From: a virus
DNA: 44,704 nucleotides
Virus record (IMG/VR): IMGVR_UViG_3300038738_000028
Location: 1-44,704 of that record
Strand: one strand, 5' to 3'
Under the pieces are notes generated by a model. That model was not told the DNA's origin. It ran no database searches and worked only from the letters and a program-made list of their open reading frames with translations. The position numbers and the translations under genes were made by a program. Each line of letters begins with the position of its first letter. Within the stretch, counting starts at the first letter, position 1. Below are positions 6,798 through 13,572 of the stretch, in pieces.

Positions 6798-7011
6798 CCC
6801 ACCACTAAAGTGGCGGGCTTGCAAAAGCCTTTATTGACTAGACTAAGCGAAAGCTACGTTACCTATATCATAACACCTACGAATGTTTACCCTAGTTCGT
6901 AGCTCTGTTGCTTAACTTTAAACAGTTCTGATGGGTAGGAACAGTGAGTTAAGTGTAAAAAGTATAGGTAACATTGTCTAAGGGTACTAACTCCAGAAAG
7001 GAGGACATAAC
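6798..7011 (+). ncRNA. Omega-RNA (HEARO) scaffold of the IscB nuclease
   Basis: The 214 bases before iscB are non-coding and highly structured. Seen directly: a first hairpin CCC-a-CCACT / AGTGG-c-GGG (6,798-6,817); a GAAA-capped AGC/GCT stem (6,846-6,855); a long-range 10-bp perfect pair GTTACCTATA (6,858-6,867) with TATAGGTAAC (6,963-6,972) enclosing CTACGAA/TTCGTAG (6,877-6,902) and CTTAACT/AGTTAAG (6,911-6,953). This size, position and nested layout match the HEARO RNA class, now known as omega-RNA, that guides IscB. In that class the guide is about 16 bases at the RNA 5' end, here 6,782-6,797, that is, flanking phage DNA. Confidence 0.85.
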
Positions 7012-8262
7012 TTGAGAGTATATGTCATTAATCAAAGAAAAGAACCATTAATGCCAACAACGCCTTGTAAAGCAAGAAAACTTTTAAAACAAGGTAAAGT
7101 TAAAGTAGTAAAAAGAGAACCATTTACAATTCAATTATTATACGCAACTGGTGAAACCAAGCAGGATATAACATTAGGTGTAGATGCTGGAAGTAAAATA
7201 ATAGGATTGTCTGCAACCACAGACAAACAAGAATTATTTTCAGCAGAAGTAGAATTGAGAAACGATATTGTAGACTTACTATCTACACGTAGAGAATTCA
7301 GACGTACAAGAAGGAATAGATTAAGGTATAGAAAACCCAGATTTTTAAATCGTGTTTATAGTAAAAATAAAGGTTGGTTAGCACCTTCTGTTGAAAATAA
7401 AATACAAACACATTTAAAAATAATAAGTAAGATACACGAAATTTTGCCTATATCAAAAATAATAATAGAAGTTGCTTCTTTTGATATACAAAAGATTAAA
7501 AATCCCGATATAGAAGGTAAACAATACCAACAAGGAGAGCAATTGGGATTTTGGAATGTAAGAGAATATGTCCTTTGGAGAGATGGATATAAATGTCAAG
7601 GCAAAAAGGGTTGCAAAAATAAAATATTAAATGTACATCATATAGAATCAAGGAAAACTGGTGGAAATTCCCCAAGCAACCTTATTACTTTGTGTGAAAG
7701 TTGCCATAAAGATTATCATGCTGGTAAATTAAAATTAAATTTAAAACGCGGTCAATCGTTTAAAGATGCAGCTTTTATGGGGATTATGAGGTGGACATTT
7801 TATAATAAACTCAAAGAAATATATTCTAATGTAAAAATAACTTATGGATATATTACTAAAAACACTAGAATACAGAATAATCTACCAAAAGAACATAGGA
7901 TTGATGCATTATGTATAAGTGGTAATCCTAATGTTAAAAGATTAGATTATTGGTATTATATTAAGCAAGTAAGAAGACACAATAGACAAATTCATAAAGC
8001 CAATATATTAAAGGGCGGCAAAAAGAAATTAAATCAAGCGCCATATTTAGTAAAAGGATTCAGATTGTTTGACAAGGTAAAATACAAAGGAGAAGAATGT
8101 TTTATATTTGGTAGACGCAGTTCTGGTTATTTTGATTTAAGAAAACTTGATGGTACAGTTATTCATAGGAGTGCCAATTGTAAAGATTTAAAACTTATAA
8201 GCAAGTCAAAAACATTATTATGGGAAAGGAGGATAGATGTGGCTGTTTCCTCACATGACTAA
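7012..8262 (+). CDS. iscB: IscB RNA-guided endonuclease (HNH + split RuvC)
   Basis: This 416-aa protein has the full IscB order. PLMP domain (P12-P15 within residues 1-45); RuvC-I with catalytic D58 (LGVDAGSK); Arg-rich bridge helix (about 93-114, RREFRRTRRNRLRYRKPR); RuvC-II with E153 (IIIEVASFD); HNH insert (about 187-240) with H209/H210, N223 and CESCH, plus C195/C201 for zinc; RuvC-III with D298 (KEHRIDAL); and a C-terminal beta-rich domain. All catalytic residues are present, so it should be active. The start is TTG at 7,012 with AAGGAGG upstream. IscB uses the omega-RNA encoded just upstream to cut double-stranded DNA and is the ancestor group of Cas9. Its site inside a prophage is notable. 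Confidence 0.93.
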   Translation: MRVYVINQRKEPLMPTTPCKARKLLKQGKVKVVKREPFTIQLLYATGETKQDITLGVDAGSKIIGLSATTDKQELFSAEVELRNDIVDLLSTRREFRRTRRNRLRYRKPRFLNRVYSKNKGWLAPSVENKIQTHLKIISKIHEILPISKIIIEVASFDIQKIKNPDIEGKQYQQGEQLGFWNVREYVLWRDGYKCQGKKGCKNKILNVHHIESRKTGGNSPSNLITLCESCHKDYHAGKLKLNLKRGQSFKDAAFMGIMRWTFYNKLKEIYSNVKITYGYITKNTRIQNNLPKEHRIDALCISGNPNVKRLDYWYYIKQVRRHNRQIHKANILKGGKKKLNQAPYLVKGFRLFDKVKYKGEECFIFGRRSSGYFDLRKLDGTVIHRSANCKDLKLISKSKTLLWERRIDVAVSSHD

Positions 8263-8295
8263 AGCCACGTGTCTCCACAGCCACAATTTTATGAA

Positions 8296-8331
8296 AAGCC
8301 TCGGTGATAAACTGGGGCTTAAAAATTTTTT
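8296..8331 (+). terminator. Terminator downstream of iscB
   Basis: AAGCCTC (8,296-8,302) pairs with GGGGCTT (8,314-8,320, one G-T pair), followed by AAAAATTTTTT. It lies outside the inferred right end of the IscB unit and so probably belonged to the Cys-rich gene's operon before insertion. Confidence 0.65.
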
Positions 8332-8352
8332 GCAAAATATTTAATTTTTGTA

Positions 8353-8410
8353 TTGACATTTGTAACGTTTCCGTTATATAATAGACTCGTAAGGTAACGG
8401 AAACGTTACA
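8353..8410 (+). promoter_or_regulatory. Promoter with twin TAACG-N4-CGTTA operators (copy 1)
   Basis: TTGACA (8,353-8,358), 18-base spacer, TATAAT (8,377-8,382). TAACGTTTCCGTTA (8,363-8,376) fills the spacer and TAACGGAAACGTTA (8,395-8,408) lies just after the start of transcription. Each is a dyad, and together they form a perfect 16-bp inverted repeat (8,361-8,376 with 8,395-8,410). Copy 2 at 8,923 shares 39 identical bases. Confidence 0.8.
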
Positions 8411-8433
8411 GAAATTTGAGGAAGGTATTATAT

Positions 8434-8478
8434 ATGAAAAACGTAATGTCAAGAGCATGGGAAAGGATGATAGTATGA
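8434..8478 (+). other. Possible 14-codon upstream ORF or relic
   Basis: MKNVMSRAWERMIV then stop, overlapping the start of the next gene (GTATGAATG). It resembles the beginning of longer small phage proteins (MKN.M.RAWE type) that has been cut short. It may be a leader peptide coupled to the HTH gene or a relic. Confidence 0.3.
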
Positions 8479-8897
8479 ATGAAAATTTGAAAAAAATATT
8501 GGAGACCGCCGCATCGGGCAAAGGAGACCTCTGGCGCGAAACAGAGGTTGCAGCAAAAATCCTTTTGCGTGGTGGATACGAAGGTCACGAAGAAGACCTG
8601 TCGTATATAGAAGATGTACAGGACTGTCTAGAACTTGAGAAAGTTTTGTCGCAAGGTCAATGGTACTTCCAAGAGGCTGACACATGGAAGTACGAATTTT
8701 GCGAAGAATACGCCCTGAAAAATTTCGTCTTCACATTTGCCGAAGCTGCTGAGATATGGGGACTTTCTGAATCAACTCTCCGGAAAGCCCAGTTTGACGG
8801 CAGGTTCCGCGAAAACGAAACAAGGAAGTCCGGGAAAATTTGGCTGGTTACGCGTCGGGCCATGGAAAGGATATATGGCCCGACGCCGGATAAATAA
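8475..8897 (+). CDS. Protein with C-terminal helix-turn-helix domain, 140 aa
   Basis: The last 50 residues (FTFAEAAEIWGLSESTLRKA, then RKSGKIWLVTRRAMERIYGP) match the small HTH_59-like domain found in Firmicute phages and islands: a recognition-helix pair and a wing that ends in MERIYGP. The first 90 residues are acidic and helical with no known fold. Start ATG 8,475 has AAGGA seven bases upstream; ATG 8,457 is an alternative. It is the first gene behind operator copy 1, so it could be the protein that binds TAACG-N4-CGTTA and controls both copies; that is inference. Confidence 0.7.
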   Translation: MNENLKKILETAASGKGDLWRETEVAAKILLRGGYEGHEEDLSYIEDVQDCLELEKVLSQGQWYFQEADTWKYEFCEEYALKNFVFTFAEAAEIWGLSESTLRKAQFDGRFRENETRKSGKIWLVTRRAMERIYGPTPDK

Positions 8898-8922
8898 ATT
8901 CGAAAAAATTTATAAAAATGTA

Positions 8923-8979
8923 TTGACATCGTAACGCAAACGTTATATAATAGACTCGTAAGGTAACGGAAACGTTACA
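8923..8979 (+). promoter_or_regulatory. Promoter with twin TAACG-N4-CGTTA operators (copy 2)
   Basis: TTGACA (8,923-8,928), 17-base spacer, TATAAT (8,946-8,951). Operators TAACGCAAACGTTA (8,932-8,945) and TAACGGAAACGTTA (8,964-8,977). Bases 8,941-8,979 are identical to 8,372-8,410, indicating a recent duplication or recombination, or strong selection on the site. Confidence 0.8.
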
Positions 8980-9005
8980 AAAAACAAATCGAGGGAGGAA
9001 TTAAA

Positions 9006-9224
9006 ATGGTAAAAGGAAGCGCACAAGAAGGTTTGAGAAAGTGGTTTGAAGCTTGGGAAATCGAAATCACAGAAGCTTGGAAGGCAACAGAAGAAGACGG
9101 AAGCTGGAGCGCATACGAAAACTTTTACAGGGATTGGGAAGCAAACTACATAGATTGGTGTCAACAAGGGGATTGGAAAGAAGTAGAAGACTTCAAAGCC
9201 GAAATCAGAAAATTGGTTGACTAA
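9006..9224 (+). CDS. Hypothetical acidic Trp-rich protein, 72 aa
   Basis: A short acidic helical protein with eight Trp in 72 residues (for example KWFEAWEIEITEAWKATEE). GAGGGAGG precedes the ATG. It is the first gene behind operator copy 2 and probably co-transcribed with the next gene; a GGAGGGG/CCCCTCC hairpin (9,235-9,253) without a T-run separates them. Small acidic, aromatic-rich phage proteins include DNA mimics and anti-defence proteins, but nothing here proves that. Confidence 0.65.
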   Translation: MVKGSAQEGLRKWFEAWEIEITEAWKATEEDGSWSAYENFYRDWEANYIDWCQQGDWKEVEDFKAEIRKLVD

Positions 9225-9281
9225 TCAAAACAACGGAGGGGTTCATCCCCTCCACCTAAAAACAAACAAGGGGGAATTAAA

Positions 9282-9509
9282 ATGTTTAAAGTATTTGATG
9301 AAGCGGTTGTAAATGGAAGGAAATTTGCGATACTGGTTGACGATGAATCTCGTACGGCTTGTGAAGCAGTATGGGATGAACAAAACGGACGTTGGGAGAC
9401 AGATTTCGCATATCCGGCAGTAGGAGTTGACAGTATGGATGTAGCAGCAGAACTTGATTTTGACGGAGCCGAAAAAGCCGGATACAGCTTCAAGCCTAAC
9501 GCAGAGTGA
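9282..9509 (+). CDS. Hypothetical acidic protein, 75 aa
   Basis: An acidic, probably alpha/beta protein (starts MFKVFDEAVVNGRKFAILVD). No recognised domain. AAGGGGG precedes the ATG. It follows the Trp-rich gene in the operator-copy-2 transcript. Function unknown; the same caution about anti-defence roles applies. Confidence 0.65.
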   Translation: MFKVFDEAVVNGRKFAILVDDESRTACEAVWDEQNGRWETDFAYPAVGVDSMDVAAELDFDGAEKAGYSFKPNAE

Positions 9510-9600
9510 CGGGGCGAGCGCCCCGGTAATGCGGGAGCCCGGTCACAACCCCGGGCGATGCAAAAATTACGGTTGGCGGTGAGCCGTGAAAACTGCCATA
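9510..9600 (+). ncRNA. GC-rich structured leader RNA
   Basis: In an otherwise AT-rich region these 90 bases are GC-rich and fold well. GGGGC/GCCCC (9,512-9,525) makes a first hairpin. CCG-g-TAAT (about 9,523-9,530) pairs with ATTACGG (about 9,567-9,573), enclosing GCCCGG/CCGGGC. GGC-ggtga-GCC follows just before the ribosome binding site. No known riboswitch class is recognised. It could be a translational control element of the next gene. Confidence 0.4.
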
Positions 9601-9612
9601 AAGGAGGTTAAA

Positions 9613-10269
9613 ATGTATAAATTTGATGCCCATCCAGGATATAAAAGATATTATACTTATTCTGTGTGGCAATTAGAGCCGCACAAGATGGAAGAAGACC
9701 TTAAACAAAATTTGCCTTTTGATGGTACTATATACAAAGGCGAGTTAGGGAGCATAATACCCATACTCAAATGTTTACAATGTAGTTGCACTTTTGAATA
9801 TGACCCTCAATTCCCAACTTGCCCATTTTGCGAAGGTAATGCAAAATGGGATGAAACAGGGAAAACGTTGAAAATATACTCTTTCCCCGATACTTTGTTT
9901 ATTAAGTATCGGTACTTTAAAGACTCAGAAGGGAATATCTACGGAATTCCCCAAGGGCATATAGAGCATAGAATCCCTTTATTTAGCTTTCTCGGCGATA
10001 TGGGAAAATACACTGAAATTCCAAAGCCATATTTTTCTCTTATCGCTTCATACGAAGAACCTTGTGGTACCTGCGGGTATCATTACTATGGAATATACAA
10101 AGACCAGGATGGCGGTTTGTGGGAGTTGTTTGAAGACCATCTCTCTGGGGATGACTTTGTTAAAATTTTTAAAAGCTTTGGAAATAGATGGAAAACTATT
10201 GAAGAAGCTGTTCAGACTTGGAAACGGTGGGAAGAAGAAAATGAGATTGCTATATTTATTCAAGAATAG
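9613..10269 (+). CDS. Zinc-ribbon protein of unknown function, 218 aa
   Basis: Near residue 50 there is a C-x2-C ... C-x2-C ribbon (CLQCSCTFEY, then CPFCEG), and a second CGTCG pair near residue 155. The rest is rich in aromatic residues and beta strands. It ends in a helical tail. I chose ATG 9,613 because AAAGGAGG precedes it; the longer GTG frame from 9,586 runs through the leader hairpins. Its stop codon is inside a strong hairpin. No family recognised. Confidence 0.65.
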   Translation: MYKFDAHPGYKRYYTYSVWQLEPHKMEEDLKQNLPFDGTIYKGELGSIIPILKCLQCSCTFEYDPQFPTCPFCEGNAKWDETGKTLKIYSFPDTLFIKYRYFKDSEGNIYGIPQGHIEHRIPLFSFLGDMGKYTEIPKPYFSLIASYEEPCGTCGYHYYGIYKDQDGGLWELFEDHLSGDDFVKIFKSFGNRWKTIEEAVQTWKRWEEENEIAIFIQE

Positions 10270-10297
10270 TATAGCCCCTATAAAAGGGGCTATACTA
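10267..10297. terminator. 13-bp perfect hairpin at the end of the accessory island
   Basis: TAGTATAGCCCCT and AGGGGCTATACTA (loop ATAAA). It includes the stop codon of the zinc-ribbon gene. No strong T-run on either side, so it may protect an RNA 3' end as much as terminate. Confidence 0.55.
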
Positions 10298-10316
10298 GAA
10301 AAAATATTGATAAAAA

Positions 10317-10368
10317 CGTTTCAATCCTTATTTTCCTGGATGATTATAGTTTAGCAGGGATTGAAACG
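10317..10368. repeat. Inverted pair of CRISPR-repeat-like 3' ends
   Basis: CGTTTCAATCC (10,317-10,327) and GGATTGAAACG (10,358-10,368) are perfect inverted arms 30 bases apart. GGGATTGAAAC (10,357-10,367) equals the 3' end of common clostridial type I CRISPR repeats. There is no array of repeats. On the minus strand the stem is followed by five T, so a long-loop terminator is the plain alternative. Confidence 0.5.
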
Positions 10369-10374
10369 AATGTC

Positions 10375-10404
10375 AAGCCCCGAGACTAACCCGGGGCTTT
10401 TTTA
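10375..10404 (+). terminator. Strong intrinsic terminator of the accessory island
   Basis: AAGCCCCG (10,375-10,382) and CGGGGCTT (10,392-10,399) followed by T4. It closes plus-strand transcription before the convergent lysis genes. A perfect palindrome CCAAACGTTTGG follows at 10,410-10,421. Confidence 0.8.
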
Positions 10405-10425
10405 TATTTCCAAACGTTTGGAGAT

Positions 10426-11037
10426 TTACTTTTTCAATTCGTCAATCTGACTCTGCAACTGTGCTAACAGCGCAAATGTTTCAGCTCTTGAAATCTTGTC
10501 GTCAAACCTTTTTTCATGTATGACTATTCTTGCCGACAAATAGCTATACGGTTCTTCTCCCCAGTGAGGCTTCTGCTCCTGTGGAAATACCTTCAGCCTG
10601 CCAAACGCTGTGAAATTGTTGAACATCTCAGTTTCAACAACTCCATATGCGGTACCTCTTGCATGTATTACTCTGCCATTGCCTATGTACACCCCAACGT
10701 GATTCTTGTATCCGTTGGAATTTTGGTAAAATACCAAGTCGCCTACTTCAAGCTTCGATTTTTGAACCGGCTCGCACAACTGATACAATCCGTCTGCCGT
10801 CAAATCTGTCCGAATGAGCCCCAGTTGCTCCAATGCCCACACTATTAACCCACTGCAGTCGAAGCATTGCTTACCAAGCCACTTTTCAGCCGAATATCCG
10901 TCAAAATAATAATGCGACCGTCCGAATCTATTCACAAGGGTATTGAGCAGGCCCTTTGTCATTACTTCGCCCTGTGTTCCGTAAACGTAACCGCATCCCA
11001 GCTTTGATTTTATTAGTTCAATAAATTTATTCTTCAT
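10426..11037 (-). CDS. NlpC/P60 endolysin, 203 aa
   Basis: A cell-wall peptidase that releases phage by cutting peptidoglycan peptides. The NlpC/P60 core has the catalytic Cys in FDCSGLIVWALE (about residue 59), then GDLVFYQNS and the His motif NHVGVYIGNGRVIHA. After the catalytic domain a short C-terminal segment (about 165-203) ends in a helical heptad-like tail rather than a clear wall-binding domain. ATG 11,037 is chosen because GGAGGT lies seven bases upstream, inside the holin gene end. Holin and lysin are thus coupled. Confidence 0.9.
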   Translation of the reverse strand: MKNKFIELIKSKLGCGYVYGTQGEVMTKGLLNTLVNRFGRSHYYFDGYSAEKWLGKQCFDCSGLIVWALEQLGLIRTDLTADGLYQLCEPVQKSKLEVGDLVFYQNSNGYKNHVGVYIGNGRVIHARGTAYGVVETEMFNNFTAFGRLKVFPQEQKPHWGEEPYSYLSARIVIHEKRFDDKISRAETFALLAQLQSQIDELKK

Positions 11038-11491
11038 CCTTACCACCTCCTATACTGTCAGCCGTATCCTTCAATTTTGTTAGTGCCGGCTTCAGGAATG
11101 GAGGCATTGGCAAGCCGATGACCGCCAAGTTTTCAAGGATACTCAATCCTTCATTGCCAATTAGCCAACAAGTCGTAGCCAAACCAAAGAATCCATTCGT
11201 AGTGAATTGTAGTCCGACCTTCTCAATCAGATAACTGACAACAAAGTCAATAAGGAAGCCAAGGACCACAAGCAACATGAACGAAAACTTTTTCAGTATG
11301 CCTTGCAAACCCTTCCATGAGGACAGCTCTTTCTTGAAATATGCTCCAATTACTCCAGTGGCATAGTCAAATAGCATAAGAAGCGCCAAAACTACAACAA
11401 GCTCAGTGAAGCAATTGAGCAAGTAGCTTGTTACACCTGTTATTACTGCCAGGATCCCCTTTGTTTTTATCTCTAAGTTTGTGTTCATCAT
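11027..11491 (-). CDS. Phage holin (toxin secretion/lysis holin family)
   Basis: The protein (154 aa) has hydrophobic segments at about residues 13-40, 70-90 and 98-130 with the family's LMLFDYATGVIGAYFKKE motif between the first two. Holins of this family (Phage_holin_4) form membrane lesions that let endolysin out. An acidic tail ends KDEE. The gene directly precedes and overlaps the endolysin, as is usual. Confidence 0.9.
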   Translation of the reverse strand: MMNTNLEIKTKGILAVITGVTSYLLNCFTELVVVLALLMLFDYATGVIGAYFKKELSSWKGLQGILKKFSFMLLVVLGFLIDFVVSYLIEKVGLQFTTNGFFGLATTCWLIGNEGLSILENLAVIGLPMPPFLKPALTKLKDTADSIGGGKDEE

Positions 11492-11525
11492 ATCGTTTTG
11501 CCCCTTTCATTTGATTTTTTGAATA

Positions 11526-11550
11526 ATAAAAAAGAGCCTTGCCAGCTCTT
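11526..11550 (-). terminator. Intrinsic terminator between tail and lysis genes
   Basis: Minus strand AAGAGC/GCTCTT hairpin followed by T-run. Lysis genes must then be reached by read-through or their own promoter. Confidence 0.7.
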
Positions 11551-11553
11551 CGA

Positions 11554-12717
11554 TTACCTTGGTATGCCATACCTTTCAAAGCGCCCGGTCCGCTCAAACC
11601 AGGACATCAATTCATCTGGTTGAGCGTGACCAACGTATATCTCAGATATTGTACCTTTATAGTAGTATTCCCTCGCGCTGGTGCTTTTTCGACAACCTAT
11701 GTGAATATGATTTCTCGATGTAAGTGTTCCGGACACATTTGTTGTACTGACAAGTCTTCCGTTTTTGTACTCGTCCAAACTCACACCGTCGTAAGTCACA
11801 ACATAAAACAATATTTCGTTTGCAACAACTGGTACGCCTAATGAAGACATAGCCCCCAAGTCATTTGTTCGAAATCTCAATCTGCTTGGCGCTGATGGAG
11901 AATATAGTATTCCATATTGGTTTGTGTTTGCGTCGTTATTTTTTGCAAACAAATACGATTGCACATCGCCCGTCGGTCTTGCAACAACTGAAATAGTCAG
12001 CGGTCCCTCTCTTGTCGCAACTGTGATATCTGCGTCAGTATTATTTTCTACAATGCAATAATCGTCTACGCCGTCAAATTCGAGTCCGTCAGGTGCCCAC
12101 TTCGGGCCGTAAAGCCACGCTGATTTGTCGGGCTGCTTGAAGGTTGAGTGTCGAATTAGCGCAGGTGCTTTGAACCATCCTATGCCAGTATCTCCGGCAG
12201 ATGCAACGCTTAATCTTAGTATAAGCTGCGCCCTAACAGCATTGGCAGGAGCTACCGCATTTTCTATTATTAATTCAGTGTCTTCTGCTAATGATGTGCT
12301 TGCCGAGAGAGTTCCGCCCAAAAACGATGTTCCATCGTGCCAAGCAAGCCGCAACATCGCGACAACATCAAAAGAACCAACTTTTGCTATGCATTTGCAG
12401 GAATACGCCTGACCCGGGACAACATTATAAATCCATTGAGCAATCTGTATTCCACTGGTCCCCGGAGTTGACGGGCTTGCTGTTATTTCTATTTTTGCGT
12501 ATTCATTTTCGATAGACACATTCCCGGAAAAGCCTGATTGAGTCGTGGATATCCAATTGTCTGGTACTCCATCTCCATCGCTGTCCACAAATTGCGAATT
12601 TGTGAGCAAATTGTCAAAAGGTCTATTTATCATGCTTCTATCAAGTGCCTTTTGACAAAACGGATCCGTTGTAAAATCATAGTACAGCCTCGCCCCTGGT
12701 GGCGGTGTATCAATCAT
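11554..12717 (-). CDS. LamG/concanavalin-like virion protein, probable host-surface binding
   Basis: The protein (387 aa) starts with an extended segment containing a calcium-type DSDGDGVPDNW loop (about 45-55), then a carbohydrate-binding-module-like beta sandwich (about 60-190), then a LamG/concanavalin-A-like domain (about 215-375: LEFDGVDDYCIVEN, LTISVVARP, FYVVTYDGV, HIHIGCR). Such proteins are tail-tip or fibre components that bind surface glycans. GTG 12,729 is possible, but ATG 12,717 gives the tight overlap with the upstream gene stop. Confidence 0.8.
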   Translation of the reverse strand: MIDTPPPGARLYYDFTTDPFCQKALDRSMINRPFDNLLTNSQFVDSDGDGVPDNWISTTQSGFSGNVSIENEYAKIEITASPSTPGTSGIQIAQWIYNVVPGQAYSCKCIAKVGSFDVVAMLRLAWHDGTSFLGGTLSASTSLAEDTELIIENAVAPANAVRAQLILRLSVASAGDTGIGWFKAPALIRHSTFKQPDKSAWLYGPKWAPDGLEFDGVDDYCIVENNTDADITVATREGPLTISVVARPTGDVQSYLFAKNNDANTNQYGILYSPSAPSRLRFRTNDLGAMSSLGVPVVANEILFYVVTYDGVSLDEYKNGRLVSTTNVSGTLTSRNHIHIGCRKSTSAREYYYKGTISEIYVGHAQPDELMSWFERTGRFERYGIPR

Positions 12718-13048
12718 CAACCCAATCACCCCATTTCAAGACATCCGCATAATCTGTACAATTTTCTTCATTTTCATCGTTACATGTATGTTCTCTCAAT
12801 ACACCTTTTATTGCATTTTCATGTCTTTCAACTAGCCAGTCTCTTATTTCATTTCTTTCATTTTGAGAATCAAAACGTAAATCAAATGAAATTACTACAT
12901 TTTCAGCTCTTCGAGTTATATAAATATGGTCTCTTTCATCACCTAAAACAATATCAGTCTTATTTGCTATTTTAGTAAAAAGTGTTTTTATAACTGCTTT
13001 CTTACTTGCATTAATATACAATTCTCCTGATAAATTATAGTAAATCAT
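12710..13048 (-). CDS. Hypothetical tail-module protein, 112 aa
   Basis: No recognised family. It has alternating beta-type residues and charged loops, no membrane segment. AGAGGTATAAGG precedes the ATG. Placed between two virion-type genes and overlapping the LamG gene, it is probably a tail baseplate accessory or chaperone. Confidence 0.6.
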   Translation of the reverse strand: MIYYNLSGELYINASKKAVIKTLFTKIANKTDIVLGDERDHIYITRRAENVVISFDLRFDSQNERNEIRDWLVERHENAIKGVLREHTCNDENEENCTDYADVLKWGDWVDD

Positions 13049-13052
13049 ATCC

Positions 13053-13502
13053 TTATACCTCTCTTATTGTGATATTTGCTGTAAACCCTGTTGTGATTGC
13101 TTGGTCATTCGACAATACAACCTTGATTTTCCCCCTGCACCCAACCGCAGGTAACTGTCTTGTGTGCGCCTGTACTTCCTTCCCGTTTGCCCTAGTCGTT
13201 TTTCTCGGAATTGTGAACCAAGCTACAAAATAGTCTTTCGAACCCAACGTGTCGTAGACTTCAACCGTCAGGTCCGTCTCGCTTGAAGGGTTTTCAACTT
13301 CAAGCCTCAATGCACTTTTTATATTTCCTTCCGGCGTTATCACAACTTCTCTGAGTGAATTCGCGCTCCCTGCGCTGAATTCGGCAGTACCGCTACCTAT
13401 TGCTTTGCCTGACACAACCCCGGGAAAGAAATCGGCTATGTTGATGTAGCTGTCGTCTTCTCGAAGAACTCTTCCCGACCTTGGGGACATATTTTCTATC
13501 AT
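13053..13502 (-). CDS. Hypothetical beta-rich virion protein, 149 aa
   Basis: A beta-strand-rich protein (VVITPEGNIKSALRLEVENP, TANITIREV) with no transmembrane segment. AAAGGAG precedes its ATG. It starts the short run of tail-tip genes after the moron's terminator. A baseplate or fibre-accessory role is inferred from place and composition only. Confidence 0.6.
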   Translation of the reverse strand: MIENMSPRSGRVLREDDSYINIADFFPGVVSGKAIGSGTAEFSAGSANSLREVVITPEGNIKSALRLEVENPSSETDLTVEVYDTLGSKDYFVAWFTIPRKTTRANGKEVQAHTRQLPAVGCRGKIKVVLSNDQAITTGFTANITIREV

Positions 13503-13530
13503 ATCAACCTCTCCTTTCTGTTTTTGGGTA

Positions 13531-13556
13531 TAAAAAATAGAGCCGAAAGGCTCTAT
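13531..13556 (-). terminator. Terminator of the moron gene
   Basis: Minus strand ATAGAGCC-TTTC-GGCTCTAT followed by a T6 run. It closes the single-gene transcript 13,573-14,172. Confidence 0.85.
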
Positions 13557-13572
13557 GTTGGTTGGAGTTGAA

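Larger units (their letters stand above)
6798..8290 (+). mobile_element. IscB/omega-RNA unit (IS200/IS605-related, no transposase)
   Basis: The unit runs from the hairpin at 6,798 to about 8,290. The left edge abuts the stop codon of the Cys-rich gene. Near the right edge TGTGGCTGT (8,237-8,245) and ACAGCCACA (8,276-8,284) make a 9-bp inverted repeat, as subterminal hairpins of IS200/IS605 elements do. The next bases are ATGAAA and a terminator that would serve the interrupted upstream operon. No TnpA is present, so it would need one in trans or be immobile. Right boundary is inferred. Confidence 0.65.

Noticed and set aside
6798-8290. Complete IS200/IS605 transposon
   Set aside because: No TnpA (Y1 transposase) is encoded; only the nuclease, its RNA and putative ends are present.
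8457-8475. Earlier ATG for the HTH_59-like gene
   Set aside because: Its position lacks a ribosome site, while ATG 8,475 has AAGGA at seven bases.
9586-9612. GTG start for the zinc-ribbon gene
   Set aside because: It would place nine codons across leader RNA and the AAAGGAGG ribosome site that clearly serves ATG 9,613.
10317-10368. CRISPR array
   Set aside because: There are only two short inverted repeat ends and no spacer-repeat periodicity or cas genes.
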